DNA of 29,169 bases, from positions 1 through 29,169 of the IMG/VR virus record IMGVR_UViG_3300008339_000344; one strand, 5' to 3'. Below, piece after piece: positions 13,555-22,479 of the stretch. Position numbers and translations under genes: made by a program. Each line of letters begins with the position of its first letter. Positions within the stretch are counted from its first letter, which is position 1. This stretch comes from a virus. The notes under the pieces are model-generated. The model had not been told where the DNA came from, made no database searches, and saw only the letters and a program-made list of their open reading frames with translations.

Positions 13555-15390
13555 CTAAAAACTATTAAAAATCCCACCGGCGGCAGGAGCAGCCTCTTCA
13601 CTCTGATCTTCAGTAAGTATGGGTCTTTTACCATCTGTTGGGTCAATTCCCGGTATGGGTTTAGCACCATCACTTATATCAAACATCATCTGTCCTTCTA
13701 AATCCATTGTCCAATCACCATTTGAAAATTTGTGTCCTTGCTTTAAAACAATAAAATAAACATTTGCTTTAGTTAGCATTGATGGTAGCCCTTCAACTCT
13801 AAATGTTTGTCCAAAAAGATATTCGCTATACCCATCAACAGTAAGAGTAATGGTTACTCCATATTTATACCCAATTTGTTGGGGTATTTTAAAATTGCAT
13901 ATTTTTTTCAAAGTCTGAATACAATCACTTAATATAGTTTCATCTAATTCTGCAAATGATGCATACATATTTGCTAATTCTTGCTGATCTTTACTAATAT
14001 TTGGTAAAGCTGGCTTACACCCAAAAACACCTTGAACCATTCCGAGTCCTTTACCACTTTGAGCGGATGATAGGGCGATAGCTGCTATTTCAGAATCAAT
14101 TGTTGATTGGACACTTATATTTCTTATTTTGGCAGTCTTATCTAATGGATTAACATCAGTAGCATTAATTTTTTTTATGATAGTTTTTCTATCAACTATT
14201 TCATATCCATGTTTAGTAGATTCACCAGATTGACCATATGGTATCATTTCCAATTTAATAGATTCACCCAAACATGAGTTTATTTCATCCAAAACACGTT
14301 TAATAAATTGAATAAGTGTATTTTTGGTAGGATGTGGATTATCAGATTTATCATCTATTAATTCTTTTTCTATTTTTTCTAATGTATCAAATGATATAAA
14401 ATACATCACACCACTGCCGTCCCAACCAAAGTTTGCACCTTCAGCATAGTTAGCAGATACACCACGACTACCTTGATTTAAAACTGAAATTGGGTTTGCT
14501 GATTTTATTTTTGTTGTAATTGTCGTTGCTAATGCAATAGATTTAATATTTTTAAATATACCCTCAAAACCATTTGTTTTTACTAAATTATCATTAATTG
14601 TTTCAATTAATTTTGATAAAGAAACATAATAAACTAGTTTTTGTTTTTGCCAAAATAACCAACTTGTATCGTTTGTATTAAAATTTGCAACACCAAATGA
14701 ACCATCTCCGTCTGCATCTCCTGCTGCAAGTTTTTTATCCTTAAACTTTAGAATAGATTGTGCCTTTAAAAAACCCACTATAGATTGTGGAAATACCGGA
14801 CCTTTGGTACTAGTAGTTACACTGTATTTGTCATTTGGGGTTTTTAAATTTAAATCAAATGCTGCGGCCGCTTCTATTGCAGCACCAGCAAATGTAACCG
14901 AACAATCATAATGTAATTTTTCATTTACACTAAATTGAAAATCCACAATTTTACCACGAATTGTTATTGGTTTTTCACCATTTATCCAACCCAATTCTAA
15001 TTCAACATCATTCATGTGTTGAAAAAATCCTCTATCAAAACTATTAAATTGTTCAGGACTGTAGCAAGTAAAACTAACAGTAGCTTTCCATAGAAACGCA
15101 TCGTAAATATCGTTTGCACCATCGGATGACCAATCAACTGATGTTAAGGATGGTGGTGGAACTAATCTTGGCCCACTTAAAATATTTTCATAGGGTTGTG
15201 TTCTTACACCACCCGATTCAATTACTGCTTTTGTTGCATTACATTGCCCTTTTCCAGTAGAACGAAATATGGCGTATGCCCGTCTTTCTGCGACAATTTT
15301 AGATGCGGATTCATCCAACCCATTACTATAAAATACATCACGATTTACAGGCTTAGTTCCAAATTGTAATTTACTCTCTAATTTACTCAT
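13555..15390 (-). CDS. Baseplate hub-like structural protein
   Basis: A 611-residue protein. The C-terminal third ends in a pattern usual for hub proteins of contractile tails (gp27/gpD/VgrG-like): a beta-rich domain with VYFIVLKQGHKFSNGDW followed by TMDLEGQMMFDI at about residues 547-576, then a flexible Pro- and Glu-rich tail. The N-terminal 160 residues contain beta-rich segments (VSFTCYSPEQF, VELELGW, ITIRGKIVDFQFSV), compatible with a first hub domain. No lysozyme motif is visible. It lies between a gp53-like LysM protein and a 185-aa unknown, in the baseplate cluster. Start at ATG 15390 follows the gp53-like stop closely and has no clear Shine-Dalgarno sequence. The hub assignment is moderate. 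Confidence 0.6.
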   Translation of the reverse strand: MSKLESKLQFGTKPVNRDVFYSNGLDESASKIVAERRAYAIFRSTGKGQCNATKAVIESGGVRTQPYENILSGPRLVPPPSLTSVDWSSDGANDIYDAFLWKATVSFTCYSPEQFNSFDRGFFQHMNDVELELGWINGEKPITIRGKIVDFQFSVNEKLHYDCSVTFAGAAIEAAAAFDLNLKTPNDKYSVTTSTKGPVFPQSIVGFLKAQSILKFKDKKLAAGDADGDGSFGVANFNTNDTSWLFWQKQKLVYYVSLSKLIETINDNLVKTNGFEGIFKNIKSIALATTITTKIKSANPISVLNQGSRGVSANYAEGANFGWDGSGVMYFISFDTLEKIEKELIDDKSDNPHPTKNTLIQFIKRVLDEINSCLGESIKLEMIPYGQSGESTKHGYEIVDRKTIIKKINATDVNPLDKTAKIRNISVQSTIDSEIAAIALSSAQSGKGLGMVQGVFGCKPALPNISKDQQELANMYASFAELDETILSDCIQTLKKICNFKIPQQIGYKYGVTITLTVDGYSEYLFGQTFRVEGLPSMLTKANVYFIVLKQGHKFSNGDWTMDLEGQMMFDISDGAKPIPGIDPTDGKRPILTEDQSEEAAPAAGGIFNSF

Positions 15391-15392
15391 AA

Positions 15393-15692
15393 CTATAAAT
15401 TATTTAATACACTATATTCTTCTATGATAGATGTTATTTCAGTTGGTATTCTTATTTGTTTCCCCACAGGCACTAACAGGTCTCCTTTTCCGATATTGTT
15501 TGCCTCTGCGATTATCCACCATAAGGTTGGGTCTTTATAATATGCGTATGCCAAATTATCTAATCTATCTGAAAAAGAACCTATAATATATACATCGGTT
15601 GTTTTTTCTACTATCGTTGGATATCTAAAAGTTGGATAGTATTTTTTCCCACTATCGGTTGATAATCTATTTGGTGTATTGTATCTGTTCAT
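15393..15692 (-). CDS. Baseplate wedge protein, T4 gp53-like with LysM fold
   Basis: A 99-residue protein. Residues about 40-83 form a LysM-like unit: DRLDNLAYAYYKDPTLWW, then IIAEANN and a VPVGKQIRIP end, the arrangement seen in T4 gp53 and P2 gpX-like tail proteins, where it stabilises contacts in the baseplate. The N-terminus (residues 1-35) is rich in Tyr and Pro and probably extended. It lies between the repeat-containing baseplate protein (9-nt gap) and the hub-like gene (2-nt gap), matching its role. T4 gp53 is about 196 residues, so this is a short version. Confidence 0.75.
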   Translation of the reverse strand: MNRYNTPNRLSTDSGKKYYPTFRYPTIVEKTTDVYIIGSFSDRLDNLAYAYYKDPTLWWIIAEANNIGKGDLLVPVGKQIRIPTEITSIIEEYSVLNNL

Positions 15693-15701
15693 AGTGTTGG
15701 T

Positions 15702-18700
15702 TTATTGTATGTAATCGTATATTGGTGTATTTTCTGTTGAGTGTAGCTTTTTACCTAATAACTTTAATCCAATTGTAACATCTACACCCATTGGGAGTTC
15801 ATTACCTTTAGAACCTTCATTTAATCCAATCTCCCAAGTAAATTCATCAGGAACTGCGTATTGTAAGGATGAAATTAGTGCAGGAAAATTCTTATACATA
15901 GTTCCTAATGTGAACTTTGTTATATTTCCACGATAACCAGAACTTACATAGGTGGGCATTGTCATTTTCCCCAATTTTTCCAATCTTACCCACATTGGTT
16001 TAAGTTCGCTCACAGAATATGCGTAAACTCTAAATCCAAAGTTTAATTCTCTACCAAATGTATCATACAAGTATGCGTTTTCGGCTCTTCCACTATATTT
16101 AATTTCTGTCCAATTGGGTGTAAATGTTTCGCTTATTGAATTAACAGTTCCTCTGAATTGTATTGTTCCCACCCCATCAGTTGTAAATGAAAGTTTTATA
16201 AGGTCGGGATAATCCCCACCCTCTTGCTCTTGGCCAATTGAATTATCATAATTACCAAGTCCTACTCTTCTCTCTATATTTTTTTCAGTATAATAGTTGG
16301 GACTATATCCCGTTATTTTATCTTTTAATTTTGTTATTTTAGTTCCGGTTTTTGGGGTTTGATTGTATTTAGACCTAAAATCATTGAAAGATGTTTTGGT
16401 TATTGATGCATCATTGGCAAATTCTCGTATTTGATTATAATTTAAAATTTCCTCACCACCAACTACTTTTAATTTATTAGATGCGTAATTATCACCTTCC
16501 CACATTTGCTCATATCCAGATGCAGGAGTTTTACCCTCATCATACGATTTTGCACTTAATCCAAAGTTTAATAATTCATCATCGTTGATTGGAACTGATT
16601 TTCCGTATGTATCTTCAAATGAGTTAGAGTCATTATATTTACCATAAGTATCTTTTTGAGATGTAACCCCAAATTTTAATAATTCATCATCGTTGATTGG
16701 AACTGATATCCCGTATGTATTTGTACCTTTATTGATATTATCAAAACCAAACTCGATAATGTTACCTTCTTGATTTAGAATTGATGAATAATTTTGTTTA
16801 AAATGTGTATTTGTATTACCATCTTTGTTTTCAAACCAACTTTTTCCAAAATTATCTATTTGTTGAGAAGAATAATTAAAGTTAATTATTTCATTTAAAA
16901 GCCCAAGCTTTTTTAAATCTTCAGATGTCTTTAAACTGCCCCCAAGATTATACGCAATAAGACCAAACTCTTTTCCGTAAGTATTTTCAAAGTCTTTGTT
17001 TGGATTTAATGGTATTGAAACTTTTTGAGGTATTTTTTCAATTTTTATACCCTCCTCCCGAGCAGCAGCTTGGGCAACTTTAAGTCCAAGTTTTGCTAAT
17101 TTACTTTTTGGTTTTGGTATTGGAAGTTTTTTAACACTTTTAAAAAATGGGTTATATTTTTGAACATAATCAGCCTCATTATCTCCATATGTTTTTTCAG
17201 AATTACTAAATGTATTGGTTGATGTACGAGTTACCGATCTACCAACACCATATATACTTTCAGGACCACCATCTTGTCCTAAAAATATAATTGATTTAAA
17301 TCCGGTGCCCAAAGCGGAAAAAAGCTCGGGGTTTTTTCTGAAAAGTTCTAATTTAGTTTTAAATCCACCCAAAATTGGTATCTTATAGGTTATCGGGTCA
17401 ACACTACTAAAAGGTATGCCATCAATACCATGTCGTTTACTCCGTAAACCAGTATGTTGAAGAGCCACAGTTTTTAATAATTTTTCAGGAGACCAAAACT
17501 TATTATATGTATTTGTTCTCTGCATACCAAGCTGCATTACAGACCAAACCAATCCTTTTGGTGATAGTAAAAATTTACTTATTCTCGCAACATCCACCAA
17601 CGCTCTTTCGGTAGATGCTAATACACCACCTCTAATTAAATCAATTCCTGCAATAGAATTTATAGGAGTCTCAAATCCCCACTTTTGAGGTTCTTTTTTG
17701 TTTTTTCTTTGTATTCCCCTTAAAATAAAAGGTTGTCTGAAAAATAAGGGGTATGGGTTAAAAGAATCATCTTGTAAATTAAATTGACCATATATTTTCG
17801 TTAAGTATGATGGTGAGTTTTCTCTTATTAATAAATCACCAATACTCACATAGTTATCTTCGTATCGTTTACCGCCAGGCTGCCACTTTTGATTACCTGT
17901 ACTATAATACTTTGCAGCAGAGCCTTCTAATTTTATTTTATTTCCTGGCAAAAATGAAAGTCCAAAATCACCACCAAAGGTTACTTTGGGAGATGTAAAT
18001 GTTTCTCCACTAATACCTGTAAATTGTGATTTTGTTTTATCAACAAAGTTTTTAGTAAAACCTACCCCGTCATCATTTGGAAAAAAGTTTACTAATCCCA
18101 ATTTTGAATTAAGAGTTCTTTCCGTAAAAATACTTTGGTCACGATTAATATCAACAAACTGAGATGGAACTTGTTTTATTTTGGAAGTAAACCCTTTCGC
18201 ATCTATATTTGGTATAAAATCTACATTACTTAAATTTGGTGTTGTAAATTGTGGTGTAAATGTAAAGTTAGTTGGAGTTGTAGCTGTAAATTGTGGTGTA
18301 AATGCAAAGTTAGTTGGGGTTGTTTGTCCTTTAAACTTTTCAGTATCATCTACCTCATTTGGCGTTGTCTGCCCTTTAAACTTTTCAGTATTATCTACTG
18401 GAGTTGGTGTTGTTTGACCTAAAAATTTAGATTCTAAACTTAATCTATTTGGGTCAGTCTCTCCCAAAAACTTTCCTTCCAATGTCATTGGAGTTGGTGA
18501 ACTCAACGATGAAAAATTAAAACGAGATTCTCTCATTCGGGCCGAAAACCCATCTGCATTGGTGTTTGGAAAGAAATCAACATTACTTAATTTTGGGGTT
18601 GTAAATTCAGGAGAAAACTCAAAGTTATTTGGAGTTGTTTGGCCTTTAAACTTTTCAGTAGTATCAAATGGTTTTGGTGTTACTACACTTTTTGTAGGCG

Positions 18701-18860
18701 TTTCTTTCAAAGGAGCTGGAGATGTTATTCCAGCTGATAAGTTAGAAATGGGTGTAAGATTACTCTTACGATTTATTTCAACCGACTGGTTCTCTATTAT
18801 AGGTCTTTCAATAGGCCTTCTAAACTTTGATAAATCTGATTTTAATTCAGTTAATGCCAT
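15702..18860 (-). CDS. Large baseplate/tail protein with N-terminal repeats and tube-like C-terminus
   Basis: A 1052-residue protein in three parts. Residues 1-275 are a Pro/Thr/Phe-rich low-complexity region with short repeats: (T)EKFKGQTTP three times (69-76, 159-166, 173-181), related EGKFLGETDP and ESKFLGQTTP, NFxFTPQFT-like units three times, and SNVDFxPN...GF units near 92, 211 and (diverged) 256. The middle holds further repeats around SVPINDDELL. The last 170 residues (TIQFRGTVNSISETF onward) look like a tail-tube-type fold with ELPMGVDVTIGLKLLGK at the end, resembling baseplate tube-initiator or adaptor proteins. GGGGA lies 8 nt before ATG 18860. It follows the tape measure gene by 13 nt and precedes gp53. 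The exact T4 counterpart (gp48/gp54 or other) is uncertain. Confidence 0.6.
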   Translation of the reverse strand: MALTELKSDLSKFRRPIERPIIENQSVEINRKSNLTPISNLSAGITSPAPLKETPTKSVVTPKPFDTTEKFKGQTTPNNFEFSPEFTTPKLSNVDFFPNTNADGFSARMRESRFNFSSLSSPTPMTLEGKFLGETDPNRLSLESKFLGQTTPTPVDNTEKFKGQTTPNEVDDTEKFKGQTTPTNFAFTPQFTATTPTNFTFTPQFTTPNLSNVDFIPNIDAKGFTSKIKQVPSQFVDINRDQSIFTERTLNSKLGLVNFFPNDDGVGFTKNFVDKTKSQFTGISGETFTSPKVTFGGDFGLSFLPGNKIKLEGSAAKYYSTGNQKWQPGGKRYEDNYVSIGDLLIRENSPSYLTKIYGQFNLQDDSFNPYPLFFRQPFILRGIQRKNKKEPQKWGFETPINSIAGIDLIRGGVLASTERALVDVARISKFLLSPKGLVWSVMQLGMQRTNTYNKFWSPEKLLKTVALQHTGLRSKRHGIDGIPFSSVDPITYKIPILGGFKTKLELFRKNPELFSALGTGFKSIIFLGQDGGPESIYGVGRSVTRTSTNTFSNSEKTYGDNEADYVQKYNPFFKSVKKLPIPKPKSKLAKLGLKVAQAAAREEGIKIEKIPQKVSIPLNPNKDFENTYGKEFGLIAYNLGGSLKTSEDLKKLGLLNEIINFNYSSQQIDNFGKSWFENKDGNTNTHFKQNYSSILNQEGNIIEFGFDNINKGTNTYGISVPINDDELLKFGVTSQKDTYGKYNDSNSFEDTYGKSVPINDDELLNFGLSAKSYDEGKTPASGYEQMWEGDNYASNKLKVVGGEEILNYNQIREFANDASITKTSFNDFRSKYNQTPKTGTKITKLKDKITGYSPNYYTEKNIERRVGLGNYDNSIGQEQEGGDYPDLIKLSFTTDGVGTIQFRGTVNSISETFTPNWTEIKYSGRAENAYLYDTFGRELNFGFRVYAYSVSELKPMWVRLEKLGKMTMPTYVSSGYRGNITKFTLGTMYKNFPALISSLQYAVPDEFTWEIGLNEGSKGNELPMGVDVTIGLKLLGKKLHSTENTPIYDYIQ
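16567..16707 (-). repeat. Direct DNA repeat in the middle of the baseplate protein gene
   Basis: A 33-bp sequence is present identically at 16567-16599 and 16675-16707, 108 bp (36 codons) apart and in frame. It encodes SVPINDDELL-(K/N)FG units. The repeat is coding, not CRISPR-like. Confidence 0.7.
18057..18665 (-). repeat. Degenerate coding repeats at N-terminus of 1052-aa protein
   Basis: This stretch encodes residues 66-268, where EKFKGQTTP, NFxFTPQFT and SNVDFxPN units recur at unequal spacing. At DNA level CCTTTAAACTTTTCAGTA (plus strand) occurs three times, near 18330, 18373 and 18643. The variation between copies suggests repeated slippage or recombination. Confidence 0.65.
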
Positions 18861-18873
18861 TATTCATCCCCAA

Positions 18874-21054
18874 TTACTTGTTTACATAACTATTAATTGC
18901 ACGAGAACCTTTGTTTATTTCACCAACAATTTTACCATTTAAGACAACATTGATTGGTTGAGATTTAATATCTGCTCTTAATCCTTTTATTTCATCAATC
19001 AACTCACCAGTTCTGTCTGTTGAACCGCCATCATCCTCACCACCACCCAATAAACCAAAGCCTCCCGCTATTAAACCAATACCAGCTAATATAGGTAATG
19101 CCATTAAACCAGCTACGGAAACTGCTAATAAAGCTACTGCTAATACACCCAAAGCTGCTGCCAATCCTAATATTGGTAAAAAGTTTATTTGTGATAATTG
19201 CATTAATGGTTTTACCATATTTGGCAATGCACCACCTAAAGTTGCCACTCCTTCTGAAAATAATTTCATACCAGCCCCAACTAAAAATACAGCGGCTCCC
19301 ATTGCCATCATACCAGCAGCCACCATATATAAAATACCACTAGCTGCTAATGGTGCTAGTAAAACACTAAGACCATATAAAGCAGCACCCAAAATTAATA
19401 AAGCTCCAGCTGCTTTTAATAGAGATTCAGGTTCTACTGTATTAAATTCTTGTAATGCTTTTGCAAATACAAATAATGCGGCTGCCATAACTAACATTGC
19501 TGCAGCACCTTTTAGTAAACTTGTTGCGTTAATACCACCCATAGCCTTAGCCGGCCCCGTATCTGCTGGTGTTGGTGTGGGTGTTGGTGGTGCCGCTCCC
19601 GATTTACCTTTAAAATTAAAATCAGGTGTTGGCATTCCTTTGAATAAATTACCGGGGTTTAATTTTGAAAAAAGCCCACCTAATTTTGATGTATCCATTC
19701 CCATATTTTTCAAAAATGTTGTTGATTGTGCAAGAGCTGGTAGTGAGGCAAGTATCGCTGATTTAGCTCCGCCAAAACCTTCTTTTATTTTGGCGACCGT
19801 TTTAGCACCATCTTTACCATATTTTTCGGTATTTTTTGTTAATTCTTCTTGTTTAAGAAGCATGTCGGTAATTTCATCGGTTGTCATACCTATTTGATTT
19901 GCATATATTTTTTGAATTCCAGGTGCCATTTTACCAAACTCTTCAGCAGAACCAACTTGCTCTGCTATTGCTTTAGCAAAATCTTCAGCACTTCCACCAC
20001 CATATTGATACGCCACAGCTGCATCTCTTATTGCTTGACTATTCATCTCAACCCCAAACAATCTTGCTTTATTTTGAGCAGCAATACTATTTTCTATATC
20101 CAATACACTTTCAGAAACAGTCGCCAAATTTTCTTTAGTAACACCAAGTTTTACCATTGCAGCTGTTTGTTTTGCTATTATCTCAATTTCTTTTTCAGAT
20201 TTACCAAGTAATTTTCCGGCTTGCTTATCCATTTCTTTAAATACAGATGCGGCGGTAACTCCCGATTTAGTAGCAATATCTTTTATATTATCTGTTATAT
20301 CTATGGCTTTATCATCAACAGATTTTAATATAGTATTCATCCTTACAGCACCCGCACCATCTCCCATTAAAGCACTTAATTCAGTAACATTTTTTAATGT
20401 ATCAGATGAAATTGTGGCCGTACTATTGAAATAATTTGCTATATCGCTGGCGGATTGAGCCACAGCTTCACCACCATAAATAAGCCCGGTCATAGAAAAA
20501 CTTGCTTTTCCAACTTCCATACCAATTCTCGCGGATTCTTTTACACTCGCTCCAAAAGTTTTATACATTTCTTTAGCTTGACCAACTGTTGAATCAAATG
20601 CCGCTGTAAGCATTTCAGCACCTTTTTTAGCTGCAAGCATTCCGAGACCAAACATTACTCCATTTTTAAACATTTCTTTGGATAATCCAAGACTTTCTAA
20701 AAGACTGTCTTTTGTACCATCTAGTAACTCTTTTATTTCAGCAGTTTTATCAGCGCGTTTTTTTTCTATTTTTAAAAGTTCTTCAGCGGTTTCTAATTCT
20801 TTTAATAATAACTGTGCTTTATTTTTAGATAATTTTAGCCCACCTTCTAATAATTCTTGCTTTTTTTCAAGAATTTTTTCTAATTTGTTTTCAACACCCG
20901 TTTGAGATTTCAAATCAGCTGCTAATTCTTTTGCAATTTTACCTTCTTTTGTTCGTAAGTTAAGTTTGGATGTCAATACATCTGCAATATTGTTCTGAAG
21001 TTTTTCTTCAGTTACTAATGCATCTATTCGGTTTTGAGTATCTTTATTAGCCAT
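18874..21054 (-). CDS. Tail tape measure protein
   Basis: A 726-residue protein that would set tail length and run inside the tail tube. Residues 1-115 are strongly coiled-coil (many K/E/L heptads), 130-450 are alpha-helical and Ala-rich, 485-500 a Pro/Thr linker (PPTPTPTPAD), and 512-670 contain four or more hydrophobic segments (about 513-532, 546-568, 571-595, 626-670) suited to inner-membrane insertion at infection. The C-terminus (680-726) is charged and ends SYVNK. It is the longest helix-rich ORF between the tube gene and the baseplate genes, its usual place. At roughly 1.5 angstrom per residue a tail near 110 nm would be expected; this is only a rule of thumb. Confidence 0.82.
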   Translation of the reverse strand: MANKDTQNRIDALVTEEKLQNNIADVLTSKLNLRTKEGKIAKELAADLKSQTGVENKLEKILEKKQELLEGGLKLSKNKAQLLLKELETAEELLKIEKKRADKTAEIKELLDGTKDSLLESLGLSKEMFKNGVMFGLGMLAAKKGAEMLTAAFDSTVGQAKEMYKTFGASVKESARIGMEVGKASFSMTGLIYGGEAVAQSASDIANYFNSTATISSDTLKNVTELSALMGDGAGAVRMNTILKSVDDKAIDITDNIKDIATKSGVTAASVFKEMDKQAGKLLGKSEKEIEIIAKQTAAMVKLGVTKENLATVSESVLDIENSIAAQNKARLFGVEMNSQAIRDAAVAYQYGGGSAEDFAKAIAEQVGSAEEFGKMAPGIQKIYANQIGMTTDEITDMLLKQEELTKNTEKYGKDGAKTVAKIKEGFGGAKSAILASLPALAQSTTFLKNMGMDTSKLGGLFSKLNPGNLFKGMPTPDFNFKGKSGAAPPTPTPTPADTGPAKAMGGINATSLLKGAAAMLVMAAALFVFAKALQEFNTVEPESLLKAAGALLILGAALYGLSVLLAPLAASGILYMVAAGMMAMGAAVFLVGAGMKLFSEGVATLGGALPNMVKPLMQLSQINFLPILGLAAALGVLAVALLAVSVAGLMALPILAGIGLIAGGFGLLGGGEDDGGSTDRTGELIDEIKGLRADIKSQPINVVLNGKIVGEINKGSRAINSYVNK

Positions 21055-21067
21055 TTATGAACACTTT

Positions 21068-21298
21068 TTATTTTTTTCTAAAAGCGGGTAAATCATCTAA
21101 AGTAAAATTTTTATCCCAATCTACTGGTTTAATATTATATTTTTTTAGAATAGCCTGATATTCGGTATCATTTGTTATTTTTTCTAATTCCCGCTCTTTT
21201 TTCTTTCTAATAAGAAATTTAATAAAATCGGTTACAATATTTTCACTTAATCCCTGTGTTTTAAACACTTCTCTAAGTTTAGATACTTTTATTTTCAT
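21068..21298 (-). CDS. Small helical protein before the tape measure gene
   Basis: A 76-residue, lysine-rich helical protein (MKIKVSKLREVF to LPAFRKK). I choose ATG 21298 because AGGG lies just upstream and a TATTTATA box is 21 nt before it; an in-frame ATG at 21361 would add a hydrophobic stretch encoded by the promoter region. The function is unknown. Its position, between the gp26-like pair and the tape measure, is typical of small tail-assembly factors. Confidence 0.6.
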   Translation of the reverse strand: MKIKVSKLREVFKTQGLSENIVTDFIKFLIRKKKERELEKITNDTEYQAILKKYNIKPVDWDKNFTLDDLPAFRKK

Positions 21299-21319
21299 AG
21301 TTATCCCTAATTGATATAA

Positions 21320-21327
21320 TATAAATA
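21320..21327 (-). promoter_or_regulatory. TATTTATA box before tape measure block
   Basis: TATTTATA on the minus strand, 21 nt before ATG 21298. It would drive the 76-aa protein, tape measure and baseplate genes. Confidence 0.4.
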
Positions 21328-21362
21328 TAGAAATACCCAATATTCCTATTGGGTATCTCATA

Positions 21363-21644
21363 CTATCTTTTTCTTGTTTGCGATTTTATTCTTGCAGCCT
21401 CTTTATCATGTGCCTTTTTTTCCTCATTCTTAAACTCAATAATTTTGGTTATGTAAAAAGTTCTCATCCACACAGGCATATTATACACATCAGACCAGGT
21501 GAATCCACCATTGCCGTGATATATTAAATCAAAGATTTGGGAATGTAATAACTTTCTATACTCAGGTTGATGGCCAAAAAAAGGAAACATCCATAGGTAG
21601 ACTGATTTCCCTCCTCTCCCCGGTTTCATCGGAAATAAACTCAT
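21363..21644 (-). CDS. Second frame of a possible frameshifted tail-assembly pair
   Basis: A 93-codon open frame, +1 relative to the gp26-like gene and overlapping its last 83 nt. The part beyond the overlap, GHQPEYRKLLHSQIFDLIYH onward with NMPVWMRTFY and a lysine-rich helical end, looks like a real protein domain. No ATG in the frame (21644, 21629, 21590) has a Shine-Dalgarno sequence at proper spacing. A T7 run at 21576-21582 near the end of the upstream frame would let the ribosome change into this frame, giving a 356-357-aa fusion. Its position between tube and tape measure is where tail assembly chaperones with programmed frameshifts lie in many phages. Independent translation from an internal ATG remains possible. 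Confidence 0.6.
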   Translation of the reverse strand: MSLFPMKPGRGGKSVYLWMFPFFGHQPEYRKLLHSQIFDLIYHGNGGFTWSDVYNMPVWMRTFYITKIIEFKNEEKKAHDKEAARIKSQTRKR

Positions 21645-22434
21645 ACATCAAGTTTATATCAGGTGTAACCTCATTTATATATTTTCTTAGCTCCTTTGAA
21701 TCTCTTGCAAATAACTCATTGTCTACAAAGTGATTTATTTTTTGTTGGTTGTATTCCCCGTCAACTGAAAGAATTATTGTTTTTAATCTTGTAGTCAGTT
21801 CTCGTGAAACATCATCCTTCAATTTTTTATTAACCCTTTTTAATTCTTCCAAATCATATTTTACTTTTCGTTCCTTTGATTCTGTCATTGCCATAAAAGT
21901 AATCTTGCGTTTTGAAGCGGGTAATTCAAACTCAAATTCGTTTTTGTTTAATTCCACCTGAGCCGAACCATCGTATGGTTTATTTTCAAATTGAGTTAAA
22001 TCAATACTCTCTTTTTGTTTTTTATTTGTAAATGGGTCGGTAATCTCAACCTCATAATCTTTACCATAACCTAAGATGCGGCTTGCAATCATAATTGCGT
22101 TTTTATCACCTACTGATAAATCAACATACTTAATAGGCTCACCATTACCATTTGATACAATAAGCGATTGGAATAGCTTATCCAACACCGAACCATCTTT
22201 GATGTAAGATTGGGTAGTTAAAATATCCTCTTCCTTTGCAGTCATATATTTTAATTCCACCTTACCTGATGATAGGGGGTTATCCTTACTATAAATTAAA
22301 CCCCGTGAAGGTAATTCTATAACTTCAGTTGGAAAATTGTGCTCTTTTAGTTTTTGGGTTTCGTAGGCTTGTTTAATACTATCTACAACCTCTTTATTAC
22401 TTTGTTGATAATCATCCGTTAGATTTTGGCTCAT
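21562..22434 (-). CDS. T4 gp26-like baseplate hub / tail assembly protein
   Basis: A 290-residue protein resembling the gp26-type proteins annotated in T4-like marine phages. LPSRG at residues 41-45, the LKYMTAKEEDIL block at 61-72, LDKLFQSLIV near 84-93 and DKNAIMIASRILGYG near 110-124 are the features I rely on. The second half is helical and charged. AAGGAG lies before ATG 22434, and a TATTTATA box is 17 nt upstream. The frame ends just after a T7 run, in FFWPST and stop, overlapping the next open frame by 83 nt. It could be a tail-assembly chaperone rather than a virion part; the family name is more certain than the role. Confidence 0.65.
   Translation of the reverse strand: MSQNLTDDYQQSNKEVVDSIKQAYETQKLKEHNFPTEVIELPSRGLIYSKDNPLSSGKVELKYMTAKEEDILTTQSYIKDGSVLDKLFQSLIVSNGNGEPIKYVDLSVGDKNAIMIASRILGYGKDYEVEITDPFTNKKQKESIDLTQFENKPYDGSAQVELNKNEFEFELPASKRKITFMAMTESKERKVKYDLEELKRVNKKLKDDVSRELTTRLKTIILSVDGEYNQQKINHFVDNELFARDSKELRKYINEVTPDINLMYEFISDETGERREISLPMDVSFFWPST
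21576..21582 (-). promoter_or_regulatory. Candidate slippery site (T7) for ribosomal frameshift
   Basis: The mRNA reads UCC-UUU-UUU-UGG, 12 nt before the UGA. A phenylalanine tRNA on UUU can re-pair after slipping +1 or -2, which leads into the downstream frame at GGC. It is the only homopolymer of this length near the end of the gene. Confidence 0.45.
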
Positions 22435-22451
22435 AACTTTTCTCCTTTATA

Positions 22452-22459
22452 TATAAATA
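22452..22459 (-). promoter_or_regulatory. TATTTATA box before gp26-like gene
   Basis: TATTTATA on the minus strand, 17 nt before ATG 22434, followed by AAGGAG. It restarts transcription just after the tube-gene terminator. Confidence 0.45.
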
Positions 22460-22479
22460 CAGAATTGAGATATTTTTAA

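Noticed and set aside
14866-14873. GCGGCCGC in the hub-like gene
   Set aside because: It encodes part of an alanine run within the protein; no sign of a cloning junction around it.
18057-18665. Short direct repeats that could suggest a CRISPR array
   Set aside because: Repeats are unequal in length and spacing, remain in frame and encode a protein; there is no constant spacer size.
18181-18942. Plus-strand open frames with repeated Val/Gly/Asn-rich sequence
   Set aside because: They are shadows of the coding repeats of the 1052-aa baseplate protein on the minus strand.
21299-21361. Membrane-anchor start (MRYPIGILGISIFILYQLG) for the 76-aa protein
   Set aside because: The apparent hydrophobic segment is encoded by the AT-rich promoter region; AGGG before ATG 21298 supports the shorter form.
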